From an uncultured Acidobacteriaceae bacterium (GTDB taxonomy: Bacteria; Acidobacteriota; Terriglobia; Terriglobales; Acidobacteriaceae), in assembly GCA_937879855.1 (NCBI GenBank), contig CALFMO010000009.1:124001-188000 (forward strand): a stretch of DNA of 64,000 bases, written 5' to 3'. Below the pieces are notes generated by a model. That model did no database searches and was not told the origin of the DNA. It saw only the letters and a list, made by a program, of their open reading frames with translations. The position numbers were made by a program, and so were the translations under genes. Of this stretch, positions 17,165 through 25,951 are shown piece after piece (positions within the stretch are counted from its first letter, which is position 1; each line of letters begins with the position of its first letter).

Positions 17165-17751
17165 AGCTCTCGCAAATCTTCACTGCGCCCAACCAACTCA
17201 CGCTGCTGCGGATGATCTTTGTCCCGTTCATTGTGATTCATCTGGTGGACGGACATTATCTTTGGGCCCTGGTAGTTTTTGTGATCGCCGGATTCAGCGA
17301 CGGACTGGATGGCCTGCTGGCGCGTACGCTTCATCAACAAACATTGCTCGGCCAGTATCTCGATCCTATTGCAGACAAGCTACTGTTGAGCACGATATTT
17401 CTTGTGCTCTCCATTTTGCGTAAAATTCCGTGGAAGTTTACGGTGCTGGTCTTTAGCCGCGACATTTCGATTCTTGCGGCCAGCGCGGTTCTGTTCGCCA
17501 TTGCCGGGCTGCGGAATTTTCGGCCCAGCATCTTCGGCAAGGCCAATACGGTTTCCCAGATCGCCGCAGTGTTCTTTGTTCTTTTGTTTCAAATTCGCCC
17601 CCAGCGCTGGATATGGATCGCGCGCACAGAGTTTCTTCGCGCTACCTTTTTCTTCACGATTATCTCCGCGTTGCACTATGTAATTCTGGTGCAGAAGCGC
17701 CTGCGCGAACCGGCGCACGCCTTGCCTCCGGCCCGGACTCCAGCCGTCTGA
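17161..17751 (+). CDS. pgsA: CDP-alcohol phosphatidyltransferase (PgsA-like)
   Basis: A 196-residue integral membrane enzyme that moves a phosphatidyl group from CDP-diacylglycerol to an alcohol, most likely glycerol-3-phosphate for phosphatidylglycerol synthesis. The catalytic signature DG-x2-AR-x8-G-x3-D-x3-D is intact: DGLDGLLAR, then GQYLDPIAD. Six hydrophobic segments are apparent. It starts with GTG inside the stop codon of the preceding gene. The acceptor alcohol could also be another polyol; the name rests on similarity to PgsA. Confidence 0.85.
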   Translation: MKLSQIFTAPNQLTLLRMIFVPFIVIHLVDGHYLWALVVFVIAGFSDGLDGLLARTLHQQTLLGQYLDPIADKLLLSTIFLVLSILRKIPWKFTVLVFSRDISILAASAVLFAIAGLRNFRPSIFGKANTVSQIAAVFFVLLFQIRPQRWIWIARTEFLRATFFFTIISALHYVILVQKRLREPAHALPPARTPAV

Positions 17752-17819
17752 CCGCGATTTGACCCACTTTCTCGCCGACCCTAGAATCTTAAGTTCGTTT
17801 TGCCGTGTTCGAACTTCCT

Positions 17820-19304
17820 ATGGCGCTTCGTCTCTATAACACCATGTCGTCGCGGATCGAGGAATTCCGGCCCCTTCGCGAGGACGAAGTCCGCATGTAT
17901 GCCTGCGGCCCCACGGTCTATGACTACGGACACGTCGGCAACTTCCGAACTTTCGTCGCCGTTGACATTCTGCGCAGGTTCTTGCGGCAGAGCGGATATA
18001 AGGTGCGCCATGTCATGAACATCACCGACGTGGACGACAAGATTATCCGCAACTCTGCGCGCGACGGCGTGAGCGTGCAGCAATACACTGCGAAGTATGA
18101 AACGGCGTTTCTCGAAGACGCCGCCATGATCAATATCGAACAGCCGACGCTGGTGCGGGCTACCGAGCATATTCCGGAAATGGCTGACTTCGTCGCGAAG
18201 TTGGTGGAGAAAGGCTTCGCTTACCGCGCCGACGACGGGTCTTATTACTTTCGCATCGCCAAATTTCCTCAGTATGGCAAGCTCTCGAAGCGAGATTTCA
18301 GCGGCATGCTGGACGGAGCCCGCGTGGATGTCGACGAATACGATAAAGACAGCGCGCGCGATTTCGCTCTCTGGAAGGCTCCTAAACCCGGCGAGGCGTC
18401 ATGGGATACGGCCATTGGCAAGGGCCGGCCGGGCTGGCACCTGGAGTGCTCGGTCATGTCCATGAGCGAACTCGGTGAGACCTTCGACCTGCATGCGGGT
18501 GGGGAAGATCTCGTTTTTCCACATCATGAAAACGAGATTGCGCAATCCGAATCCTTTACCGGAAAGACGTTCGTGGATTTTTGGTTTCATGCGCGCTTCC
18601 TGCTGGTCGAAGGCGAGAAGATGTCGAAGAGCCTGGGAAATTTCTTCACGCTCCGTGACCTGGTTCTCAAAGGGCACAAGCCTTCGTCGATCCGTTACCT
18701 GCTCGCGTCGGTGCCTTACCGGAATCAACTGAACTTCACCTTCGATGGTCTCAAGCAGGGCGCAGTGTCGGTGGAGCGTCTGCGGAATTTTCGCCTGCGG
18801 TTGAGCGCGGGTAATTTTCCCGAAGGCGCGAGCCCCGAGATACAGTCTCTCGCGGCAGATACGGTCGAGCGTATAAAGTCCGCACTAGACGATGACCTCA
18901 ACACCGCACAGGCCCAAGGTGCAATTTTCGAGATGGTGCGCCAGGCCAATGCCGCGTTCGACGCGGGCGGAATCAAGAAAGATGACGTTGCGCCGCTGCT
19001 TGCCGCGTTAATAAAGTTCGATGAAATCTTTGCTGTACTCGACGACGACGATGTTCCGAAGATGAAACGGGTCCTCGACTGGGCGGTAGCAGAGGGCCGC
19101 GAGAAAGACATCAGCGAGGAATTGCGAGAGGCAGTTCAATCGGGGAAACTCTCCGGTGCCGACGTCGAAAAGAAGATTGCGGAGATGAAGGCCGCCCGCA
19201 CCGCTCGCGATTTCAAAGCTTCAGATGCAATCCGCACCGAACTCGCCGATGCGGGCATCCTGGTGGAAATCACCAAAGATGGCATCCGCTGGCGAAGGAA
19301 GTGA
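17820..19304 (+). CDS. cysS: Cysteinyl-tRNA synthetase
   Basis: A 494-residue class I synthetase that charges tRNA-Cys. The HIGH-type motif is YDYGHVGNFRTF, with the zinc Cys in YACGPTVYD; later ligands are in HLECSVMS and the HAGGEDLVFPHHENE stretch; KMSKS is EGEKMSKSLGN. The C-terminal helical anticodon region is complete. ATG 17820 is chosen because MALRLYNT is the usual family start; a GTG at 17805 is also in frame. Neither has a clear ribosome site. Confidence 0.97.
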   Translation: MALRLYNTMSSRIEEFRPLREDEVRMYACGPTVYDYGHVGNFRTFVAVDILRRFLRQSGYKVRHVMNITDVDDKIIRNSARDGVSVQQYTAKYETAFLEDAAMINIEQPTLVRATEHIPEMADFVAKLVEKGFAYRADDGSYYFRIAKFPQYGKLSKRDFSGMLDGARVDVDEYDKDSARDFALWKAPKPGEASWDTAIGKGRPGWHLECSVMSMSELGETFDLHAGGEDLVFPHHENEIAQSESFTGKTFVDFWFHARFLLVEGEKMSKSLGNFFTLRDLVLKGHKPSSIRYLLASVPYRNQLNFTFDGLKQGAVSVERLRNFRLRLSAGNFPEGASPEIQSLAADTVERIKSALDDDLNTAQAQGAIFEMVRQANAAFDAGGIKKDDVAPLLAALIKFDEIFAVLDDDDVPKMKRVLDWAVAEGREKDISEELREAVQSGKLSGADVEKKIAEMKAARTARDFKASDAIRTELADAGILVEITKDGIRWRRK

Positions 19305-19341
19305 ATGATGGTTCTGCAAGCCCTCGCTCCTGCCAGATGTT

Positions 19342-19375
19342 AAGCTGAAAGCTGACGGCTGAGAGCTGACAGCTT
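19342..19375. repeat. AGCTGA-rich short repeat
   Basis: TAAGCTGAAAGCTGACGGCTG continues into AGAGCTGACAGCTT, with outer ends forming an inverted pair (AAGCTG / CAGCTT). A related copy lies at 57218-57283 after mutL. Confidence 0.65.
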
Positions 19376-19381
19376 GTTCTC

Positions 19382-19969
19382 GTGAAATCCCTCGAAGAAT
19401 ATCTCCGCGACGCTGAGCAGGTCCACGGACACATCTGTGCCGGGCAAGTGCTGGGCGTGCGTCTCGCCATGTTCGGCCTGCAGAAACTCGGCATTGACGA
19501 CCCGCAGGGAAAAGACCGGAAACGCCTCGTCACCTTCGTCGAAATCGATCGATGCGCCACCGACGCCGTCGCCGTGGTCACTGGATGCCGCCTGGGCAAG
19601 CGTGCGTTGAAGTTCCGCGATTGGGGCAAGGTTGCGGCCACATTTGTCGACGTCAACAGCGGCAACGCGATACGCATCGCGGCGAAGGAGTCATCGAAGG
19701 CTTTGGCCCGCCAGATGCATCCCGAGATCGCCGACAAGAACCAGCAACAGATGCTCGCCTACCGCGAAATCTCCGACGACGACCTTTTCACCAACCAATG
19801 GGTGAAAGTCGAATTGCCGCCGGAAGAATTCCCTGGATACAAAGGGGAACGCGTGGTCTGCGAGGTGTGCGGAGAAGGAATTAATTTCCGCAGAGAAGTA
19901 CGTCGCGATGGAAAAATCCTGTGCCGCGCTTGCGCTGGAGAAAGCTACTACGCGACTTCAGGGAAATAA
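19382..19969 (+). CDS. FmdE-family protein with C-terminal zinc finger
   Basis: A 195-residue protein. The first 140 residues match the FmdE domain (named for formylmethanofuran dehydrogenase subunit E): HGHICAGQVLGVRLA, then TFVEIDRCATDAV and VTGCRLGKRALKF, where His and Cys residues likely bind a metal. The last 50 residues have two CxxC pairs (CEVCGE and CRACAG), a DksA/TraR-like zinc finger. No methanofuran pathway is visible here; FmdE-like proteins occur widely in bacteria without it, with roles in molybdenum or other metal handling only suspected. Starts at GTG 19382 with no good ribosome site. Confidence 0.87.
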   Translation: MKSLEEYLRDAEQVHGHICAGQVLGVRLAMFGLQKLGIDDPQGKDRKRLVTFVEIDRCATDAVAVVTGCRLGKRALKFRDWGKVAATFVDVNSGNAIRIAAKESSKALARQMHPEIADKNQQQMLAYREISDDDLFTNQWVKVELPPEEFPGYKGERVVCEVCGEGINFRREVRRDGKILCRACAGESYYATSGK

Positions 19970-19976
19970 CGCGCAC

Positions 19977-21407
19977 TCAGGCTTGCTCATAGGCGTGCGC
20001 GACGCGCAGAATTGACGCCTCGTCGAAATGCTTGCCCAAAATCTGCAGCCCGATCGGCAACTTCTCTTTCGTTTCACCGCACGGCACCGAAATCCCCGGA
20101 ATCCCCGCCAGATCGGCGGTCACCGTGTAGATGTCGGCCAGGTACATGGCCAGCGGATCATTCGACTTCTCCCCCAGCCGAAATGCCGCCGTCGGACTCG
20201 TCGGAGTCACAATCGCATCCACCTTGCGGAAGGCTTCGTCGAAGTCGCGCGTCAGCAGCGTCCGAACTTTCTGCGCCTTCAAATAATAGGCATCGTAATA
20301 GCCGGCGCTCAGCGCATAGGTACCAAGCATGATGCGCCGCTTCACCTCGGCGCCGAAGCCCTCGTCGCGGCTGCGCCGGTACATTTCTGACAACGTCTTC
20401 ACCCCGCGCACCCGGAGGCTATAACGCACGCCGTCATAGCGCGCCAGATTCGATGAGGCTTCCGCCGTCGCAATAATGTAGTAGGTCGGAATGGCGTAAG
20501 GGGTGTGCGGCAGAGAAACCGGCACAATCTCGCAGCCTAATCCCTTCAGTTTGTCGATCGCCGCCTCTACCGCCTGCCTGACTTCATCGTCCAGACCCTC
20601 GCCAAAATACTCTTTCGCCACGCCAAGTTTCATTCCACGAACCGGCTTGTCGAGTTCGGCAACGTAGTCCGGCACGGGGATATCGGCCGACGTGGAATCC
20701 ATAGGATCGCGTCCGGCAATGGTGCGCAGCACAATCGCTGCGTCTTTTACGGTTTTCGCCAGCGGCCCAATGTGGTCGAGCGACGACGCGAATGCGATCA
20801 ATCCATAGCGAGAGACGCGGCCGTAGGTCGGCATCAATCCCACTACGCCGCAGAACGATGCCGGTTGACGAATCGAGCCGCCAGTGTCCGAGCCCAAGGT
20901 AACGACCGCCATGTCGGCCGCCACCGCCGCGGCCGAACCGCCCGAAGAACCTCCGGGCACGCGGCTCAGATCGCGCGGATTGCGCACCGGCTGGTACGCG
21001 GAATTTTCATTCGACGAGCCCATGGCAAATTCGTCGCAGTTCATCTTGCCCAGCACGACCGCACCCGCGGCTTCCAGGCGCGCAACGGCAGTGCAGTCAT
21101 ACGGAGGGATATACTTTTCCAGAATCTTTGACCCTGCGGTGGTACGGACACCGCGCGTGCTCATGACGTCCTTGATACCGACCGGCACGCCGCCCAATGG
21201 TGGCAGAGTCTTGCCTTCGGCGGCGAGTCGGTCCATGCGATCTGCTTGTTCCAGCGCGCGCTCCTTCGACAACGTCAGAAAGGCGCCGATCTGGCCGTCT
21301 TCCTGCTTGATGCGCTCATAGTGCGCCTCGGTCAGCGCGAGCGCAGTCGTCTTGCGTTCCTGCACGGCGGAACGCGCCGCGTCGATGGTGAGTGATTTCA
21401 AGTCCAT
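19977..21407 (-). CDS. gatA: Asp/Glu-tRNA amidotransferase subunit A
   Basis: A 476-residue amidase-signature protein that releases ammonia from glutamine for GatB to amidate Glu-tRNA(Gln) or Asp-tRNA(Asn). The Ser-cisSer-Lys triad is visible: Lys in PVGIKDVMST, and the serines in PGGSSGGSAAAVAA and LGSDTGGSIRQPASFCG. Length is typical. It follows gatC by 15 bases on the same strand; gatB is not in the window. Confidence 0.97.
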   Translation of the reverse strand: MDLKSLTIDAARSAVQERKTTALALTEAHYERIKQEDGQIGAFLTLSKERALEQADRMDRLAAEGKTLPPLGGVPVGIKDVMSTRGVRTTAGSKILEKYIPPYDCTAVARLEAAGAVVLGKMNCDEFAMGSSNENSAYQPVRNPRDLSRVPGGSSGGSAAAVAADMAVVTLGSDTGGSIRQPASFCGVVGLMPTYGRVSRYGLIAFASSLDHIGPLAKTVKDAAIVLRTIAGRDPMDSTSADIPVPDYVAELDKPVRGMKLGVAKEYFGEGLDDEVRQAVEAAIDKLKGLGCEIVPVSLPHTPYAIPTYYIIATAEASSNLARYDGVRYSLRVRGVKTLSEMYRRSRDEGFGAEVKRRIMLGTYALSAGYYDAYYLKAQKVRTLLTRDFDEAFRKVDAIVTPTSPTAAFRLGEKSNDPLAMYLADIYTVTADLAGIPGISVPCGETKEKLPIGLQILGKHFDEASILRVAHAYEQA

Positions 21408-21422
21408 TGATCTGATGAGAGG

Positions 21423-21761
21423 CTACCGCTCAATGACCTTCGGCACCCGGAAAAAGTTCTCGTCCGCATCGGGTGCGTTCGCCAGGGCCTCTTCGTGCGG
21501 CATCGACTTGCGCAATCCTTCGAGAATATCTTCGCGGCTCGCGTATGCGAATCGCGCACTTCCCTGCCTCGACTCGTCCACGCCATATCGATCGGAAACC
21601 TGCGCCATGGGCGGCACATTGGAGGTGTCGAGTTCATTGAGCCGGTCGATGTACTCGAGAATGGAATTCAAGTCGCGCAGCATTCCCGTACGCTCTTCAT
21701 CGCTGAGTTCCAGATTGGCTAACTCCGCGACGTAGGCAACATCTTTCTCGGTGACTTTCAT
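21423..21761 (-). CDS. gatC: Asp/Glu-tRNA amidotransferase subunit C
   Basis: A 112-residue GatC, the small chaperone-like subunit that wraps around GatA in the GatCAB complex. It begins VTEKDVAYVAELANLELSDE and has the usual LNSILEYIDRLNELDTSNV helix and the ARFAYASREDILEGLRKS segment. Somewhat longer than the common 95-100 residues because of the middle linker. Sits between dciA and gatA in one operon. Confidence 0.95.
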   Translation of the reverse strand: MKVTEKDVAYVAELANLELSDEERTGMLRDLNSILEYIDRLNELDTSNVPPMAQVSDRYGVDESRQGSARFAYASREDILEGLRKSMPHEEALANAPDADENFFRVPKVIER

Positions 21762-21778
21762 GGATAAGAGACCGAAGC

Positions 21779-22081
21779 TCAGCGCAAATTCTTCTCCGCG
21801 CTTTGGGGGCCGATCATGAACTCGATTCTGCGAACCGCCGCGGTCGTATACCGGTTAATCACCGCCAGATATCGCGGAGCAAGGGCCTGCAGTTCGGATT
21901 TCCATCGCGCACCGGCAACTTCCACGCGCAATACTCCATCTTCAAAACTCAGCGCGCGCGTGCGCTCAGCCACTGCCGATCCGCAAACGACCGGCCAAGC
22001 CATCAGCGGCGCCTCCGCCGGCGGCGCTTGCCGCAACGACTGCGCTACGATCTTTTCCAGCCCCGAGCCCGCCTGCTCCAA
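21779..22081 (-). CDS. DciA/DUF721-family protein
   Basis: A 100-residue protein of the DUF721 family, whose characterised members (DciA) load the replicative helicase where DnaC is absent. The compact KH-like core is visible: WPVVCGSAVAERTRALSFED then LRVEVAGARWKSELQALAPR. Start TTG 22081 is supported by GAGG 8 bases upstream. It is the first gene of a dciA-gatC-gatA unit. Confidence 0.8.
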   Translation of the reverse strand: MEQAGSGLEKIVAQSLRQAPPAEAPLMAWPVVCGSAVAERTRALSFEDGVLRVEVAGARWKSELQALAPRYLAVINRYTTAAVRRIEFMIGPQSAEKNLR

Positions 22082-22200
22082 GATAATTCCTCGCTCATCA
22101 ACGCCCCAAAACCCTGGGAGAAAACGATTCTAGCATTGCCGTCGCCTGTCCCGGCGCGGTTTCGTTTCATTGACTTCAACGCTTGATCTTTGACTTCTCT

Positions 22201-22245
22201 GCGTCCTCGGCGAATCCTCAGCGCGCTCGGCGGTTAAAATCTTTT
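22201..22245. repeat. Interspersed repeat GCGTCCTCNGCGAATCCTCAGCGC family
   Basis: Very similar to 51295-51339: both read GCGTCCTC, CGCGAATCCTCAGCGC or a close variant, then GCGG, and end AAAATCTTTT. Both are intergenic. Confidence 0.7.
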
Positions 22246-22253
22246 ACCGTACC

Positions 22254-23633
22254 CTAAACAGGAAACTCGCGGCGAACGAATTCAAGTGCCGCATCCCGTG
22301 AAGGCAGGCGCCCCTCGAGCTGCGCATCCTCCACCGCGCCCAGGATCTCCCGGAATTTCGGCCCCGGAACATGACCCGCCGCGATCAAGTCATCGCCGGT
22401 AACCAACGGGGCAGGGCGCATTTTCTCCGCAGGAATCTCCGCGCGTTTCTGTTGAATAAATTCGTACGTGCTCAGATTACGGTGACTCGCCAGACAATCG
22501 GCGCGGTGCAAGGCAAGATGCTCATCAAACCCTGGCAGGCGAAGAAACTTCTTCAGCGTGGATTCCTTCATGCGTGTGACGTGCCCGAATCGCATGTGAT
22601 TGTCGACCAGCGCTAGAATCTGCTCGGTTTCGTCATTGGAGAATCGCAACCTCCGACAGATTTCCTCTGCCATCTTCACCCCGACTTCAACATGGTTATC
22701 AAAACGGATACGATCGGGAGCCACGCGAAACGTCGGAGGCTTCCCCACATCGTGCAGCAGAGCTCCCCAGGCCAGCGTCATCGGACACGGATTCGGCAAG
22801 TTTTCCAGAAGCAGCAGCGTGTGCACAAACACGTCGCCCTCGGGATGGAATTCCGCCGGCTGCTCCACTCCCTTCATGACTGAAATTTCCGGCAGAACGG
22901 GCTTGAGAAGGCCGCTCTCATCCAATAGAAGAAACGCGCGCCGGGCATGCCCCTCCGTCAACATGCGGGTCAGTTCATCCCGCACGCGCTCGCGGGACAC
23001 AACCTGAATTTGCTCAGCCAGTTTCCGCATCGCCGCGAACGTGCCCGTGTCAATCGTGTATTCGAAGCGCGCGGCGAAGCGCATGGCGCGCAGCATGCGC
23101 AGCTTGTCTTCGCCGAAGCGATGCTCGGCGTCGCCGATGGTGCGGATGATGCCCGCCGCCAGGTCCTTGCGCCCGCCGACAAAATCGAGCACCTCGCCGC
23201 TTACAGGATCGAGCAGCATGCCGTTGATGGTGAAATCGCGGCGCGCCACATCTTCCCGCGGATCGCTGCTGAAACGCACTTCGTCCGGATGGCGTCCGTC
23301 GGAATATCCAATGTCGCTGCGGAAAGTCGCGACCTCGACGGCGTGAGACTTCGAAAGTGCATCGGACGAACTGGCACCTACGTCTTGTTCCGGCGCTGGA
23401 ACGAGTACCACGCCGAACTGCGCTCCCACCGCGTAAGTCTCGGGAAAGATGCTTATCACCTGCTGAGGAGTCGCGTTAGTCGCCACGTCGTAGTCTTTCG
23501 GCTCCCGCCCGAGCAGAAGATCGCGCACGCATCCCCCCACCAGGTAGGCTTGAAAGCCCCGCTGGCGCAGGGTTTGCACGATCGATGTGGCAAATTCCTT
23601 CAACATGGTCGTCAGGAATGGATCTGATTCCAT
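22254..23633 (-). CDS. CCA-adding enzyme / poly(A) polymerase family nucleotidyltransferase with HD domain
   Basis: A class II tRNA nucleotidyltransferase of about 459 residues. Catalytic head: YLVGGCVRDLLLGREPKDYD with the Asp pair, then RRDFTINGML. The neck RFAARFEYTID and the HD phosphohydrolase motif WGALLHDVGKPP follow. It would add or repair tRNA 3' CCA, or polyadenylate RNA; sequence alone does not separate the two. The frame stays open upstream to 24212 but that part is antisense to tsaD. The start is therefore ATG 23633, with 23606 as alternative, 78 bases from the divergent tsaD. Confidence 0.9.
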   Translation of the reverse strand: MESDPFLTTMLKEFATSIVQTLRQRGFQAYLVGGCVRDLLLGREPKDYDVATNATPQQVISIFPETYAVGAQFGVVLVPAPEQDVGASSSDALSKSHAVEVATFRSDIGYSDGRHPDEVRFSSDPREDVARRDFTINGMLLDPVSGEVLDFVGGRKDLAAGIIRTIGDAEHRFGEDKLRMLRAMRFAARFEYTIDTGTFAAMRKLAEQIQVVSRERVRDELTRMLTEGHARRAFLLLDESGLLKPVLPEISVMKGVEQPAEFHPEGDVFVHTLLLLENLPNPCPMTLAWGALLHDVGKPPTFRVAPDRIRFDNHVEVGVKMAEEICRRLRFSNDETEQILALVDNHMRFGHVTRMKESTLKKFLRLPGFDEHLALHRADCLASHRNLSTYEFIQQKRAEIPAEKMRPAPLVTGDDLIAAGHVPGPKFREILGAVEDAQLEGRLPSRDAALEFVRREFPV

Positions 23634-23711
23634 GATACCGCTCAGGTGCGAAACAAGATCTTTAGGCGACGCCTCAAGAAGCAGCAGAAACGATAAACTG
23701 AAAGGATACGC

Positions 23712-24872
23712 ATGCCCGACGCCTACATCCTCGGCATCGAGAGCTCCTGCGACGAGACTGCGGCCGCCGTGGTGCGCTCGGGCGAGCAGCTTATCTCGAA
23801 TGTCGTCGCCTCGCAGATTGCCACCCACCAGCCCTACGGCGGCGTGGTGCCGGAACTGGCGTCGCGGGAGCATCTCCGCGCGATCGTCCCGGTCGTACGC
23901 CAGGCGCTGGCCGAGGCCAATCGCACTTACAATTCGGTCGACGCGATCGCAGTGACCCAGGGCCCCGGCCTCGCCGGAGCTTTGCTGGTGGGCATCAGCT
24001 ATGCCAAGGCGCTGGCCTTCGCCCTCGACAAGCCGCTGATCGCGGTCAACCATCTCGAAGGCCACATTCACGCGGTGCTGCTCGAAGAGCGGCAGAAGGG
24101 CAACCGCGATCTGCAATTTCCCGTGCTGGCCCTGGTCGTCTCCGGCGGGCACACCCATTTGTATCTGGCCGCGCAAAAGGGCGAGTCCTGGACCTATAAG
24201 AATATCGGCCACACTCGCGACGACGCTGCCGGAGAGGCTTTCGACAAGGTCGCCAAGCTTTTAGGACTGGGATATCCCGGAGGCCCGGCGATCGATCGAC
24301 TCGCTCCGCACGGCGACCCCAGAGCCGTAAAATTTCCTCCAGCCCAGATCAAGCACCGCGACCGTCGAGGCAGAAACGATGGCAAGGCCGTTGACGCGGA
24401 CGACGGCCGCCCCCGCTTTGATTTTTCTTACAGCGGTATCAAGACGGCGATCTTGCGTTACGTAGAAACGCATGCGATGCACGCTACCGTAGAAGCACGA
24501 CGAAAGGCGCTGGCGAATGTAGCAAAGCCAAAGCTGGAGGATTACCTCACCCACTGCGACAAACTTACACTCGACTTGGTCGCGTCCTTCCAGCGTGCGA
24601 TCGTCGAAGATCTGGTGGGCAAGACCTTGACAGCAGCCCGAGCCTACGATGTTTCCACACTCTTCGTCACGGGAGGCGTCGCCGCCAACAATGAATTGCG
24701 ACGAACTTTTGAAAGCCAGGCCGCGAAAGAAGGCCTGCCTGTCTATTTTCCGTCACGTCCGCTATCGACCGACAATGCGGCCATGATCGCCGCGGCGGCT
24801 TTTCCCAAATTTCTGCTGAAGGATTTCGCGCCGATGGATTTCTCGGCCGAGGCTGGCCTGTTGCTGCGTTAA
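23712..24872 (+). CDS. tsaD: tRNA threonylcarbamoyladenosine transferase TsaD
   Basis: Adds the threonylcarbamoyl group to A37 of ANN-decoding tRNAs, together with TsaB/TsaE. Begins ILGIESSCDETAAAVV, metal-binding HLEGH replaces the common HMEGH, and the nucleotide-binding VSGGHTHLYLA and VTGGVAANNELR segments are intact. At 386 residues it is about 45 longer than usual because of insertions around GRNDGKAVDADDGRP and EARRKALANVAKPKLEDY. The other Tsa genes are not in the window. Confidence 0.96.
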   Translation: MPDAYILGIESSCDETAAAVVRSGEQLISNVVASQIATHQPYGGVVPELASREHLRAIVPVVRQALAEANRTYNSVDAIAVTQGPGLAGALLVGISYAKALAFALDKPLIAVNHLEGHIHAVLLEERQKGNRDLQFPVLALVVSGGHTHLYLAAQKGESWTYKNIGHTRDDAAGEAFDKVAKLLGLGYPGGPAIDRLAPHGDPRAVKFPPAQIKHRDRRGRNDGKAVDADDGRPRFDFSYSGIKTAILRYVETHAMHATVEARRKALANVAKPKLEDYLTHCDKLTLDLVASFQRAIVEDLVGKTLTAARAYDVSTLFVTGGVAANNELRRTFESQAAKEGLPVYFPSRPLSTDNAAMIAAAAFPKFLLKDFAPMDFSAEAGLLLR

Positions 24873-24888
24873 CCCGTCATGCGTACTG

Positions 24889-25278
24889 CTAGTTCCCGGA
24901 GTTAGGCGCTTGGCTCGCCTTGCCCGCCAGTTCATCCAGCGCCTTCGCCAGTTGGGCTTCAATGTCGATGTCTTTGTAGATGGCGAAATCCGCGCGCGTC
25001 TCCGTCCGATCGAAGCCGCCCGCCTTATACGCCACGATGATAATGGGAACCGCGGCAGTCTCCGGCTTGCTCTTCAGCGCGCTGATCAACTCCGATCCGG
25101 ACATCTTCGGCATCATCATGTCGGTGACGATGAGCGCCGGTTGCACGCGGCCCAAGACTTCCAACGCTTCGGCTCCGTTGCTGGCTGTCTCGACCGCATA
25201 ACCGCGTTGCTCCAGAAAGCGGCAAACGGTATAGCGCATCAGCATGGAATCATCGACGACCAGAGCCAACATGGGCAT
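24889..25278 (-). CDS. Single-domain response regulator
   Basis: A receiver-only protein of about 129 residues with acidic pocket VVDDSMLMR, phospho-acceptor Asp in VTDMMMPKMSG and the conserved Lys in FAIYKDID. It has no output domain, so it would act by protein contact, CheY/Spo0F-like. The frame is open further upstream to 25380, but the receiver fold starts right after ATG 25278 (or 25272). No kinase is adjacent; the nearest gene tsaD is convergent with it, 16 bases away. Confidence 0.88.
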   Translation of the reverse strand: MPMLALVVDDSMLMRYTVCRFLEQRGYAVETASNGAEALEVLGRVQPALIVTDMMMPKMSGSELISALKSKPETAAVPIIIVAYKAGGFDRTETRADFAIYKDIDIEAQLAKALDELAGKASQAPNSGN

Positions 25279-25402
25279 AAACGACGGAGGTCGGCTAAAC
25301 GCACGTCTCCCGGGTCGGACATTACCAGAGTGTTTTGTATGGAACAAGCCGGAACGGCGCGCAGGCATTACCTCCGTCACGCCGCCGGCTCCCAGACAGG
25401 GA

Positions 25403-25555
25403 CTAGATTTCGCTTTCCTGGGCGCGCTCTTCGATATTCATGTCTTTGAATTCGCTGGACTCGAAGATTTCGCCGCATTCCTTGCACTCGACGAACTCAG
25501 AATCCTCGTCTCGACTGACAATTTGCACACGGGGGTGCTTACACGGCTGCTTCAT
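25403..25555 (-). CDS. Small zinc-ribbon protein, about 50 residues
   Basis: Starts MKQPCKHPRVQIVSRDED and has a CxxC pair in VECKECGEIFESSEF, with C5 and H7 as likely further ligands. The acidic tail ends IEERAQESEI. AGGA lies just before ATG 25555; the frame continues upstream but that extension shows no homology-like features. Function unknown. Confidence 0.6.
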   Translation of the reverse strand: MKQPCKHPRVQIVSRDEDSEFVECKECGEIFESSEFKDMNIEERAQESEI

Positions 25556-25767
25556 GTTTCCTATTTGAGGAGAGGTCGACTTAGACGTCATAAATCCGGA
25601 AGGTCTCCAAACGAACCAATGGCGGAGGGGATTTTTCGCCGGAATTTCACGGTATTCTAGACCTGCTTCGGCCTTTGTCAAGTCCCCAAACGTTACGTCG
25701 ACGTGAATTCGTAAGAGGTGGGAAGCAGTAATTCCATTTACATCCAAGCAGGCGTGGAGATTAAATT

Positions 25768-25785
25768 CCGACCGAAATTGTCGTA
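25768..25785 (+). promoter_or_regulatory. IscR-like operator 1
   Basis: CCGACCGAAATTGTCGTA matches about 14 of 17 core positions of the type 1 IscR consensus (YYGACTRwwwYAGTCRR, known from proteobacteria). It lies about 165 bases before the iscR GTG start and has a near-identical partner in opposite orientation at 25889-25906. Confidence 0.6.
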
Positions 25786-25888
25786 TTCATTTAAACCGTT
25801 CAGTTTGTGTTACTTGCCATTCAACGGAGCTTTCTTGCCGCTGACTGCGTGGGCTTGCTCAAAGCCGCGAAGGTGACGTAGAATGAAT

Positions 25889-25906
25889 TACGACGAAAAA
25901 GGTCGG
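25889..25906 (-). promoter_or_regulatory. IscR-like operator 2
   Basis: On the minus strand this reads CCGACCTTTTTCGTCGTA, sharing both half-sites with operator 1 and also the flanking TTCATT. It ends 46 bases before the GTG start of iscR, a good position for self-repression. It would fall inside the coding region if the upstream ATG 25883 were used, which argues for the GTG start. Confidence 0.6.
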
Positions 25907-25951
25907 ATTTCGTACTCATCCGAGACGTTTGGGTTTTTCACAGGGAAACGA

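Larger units (their letters stand above)
25556..25951. other. Intergenic control region between zinc-ribbon gene and iscR
   Basis: About 396 bases with no gene I can support. It holds the two IscR-like dyads described separately. An in-frame ATG at 25883 would extend iscR by 23 residues, but it overlaps the second dyad and has no homology. Nothing else was recognised. Confidence 0.6.

Noticed and set aside
23634..24212. N-terminal extension of the CCA-adding enzyme frame
   Set aside because: It lies antisense to tsaD and shows no domain; enzyme homology begins after 23633.
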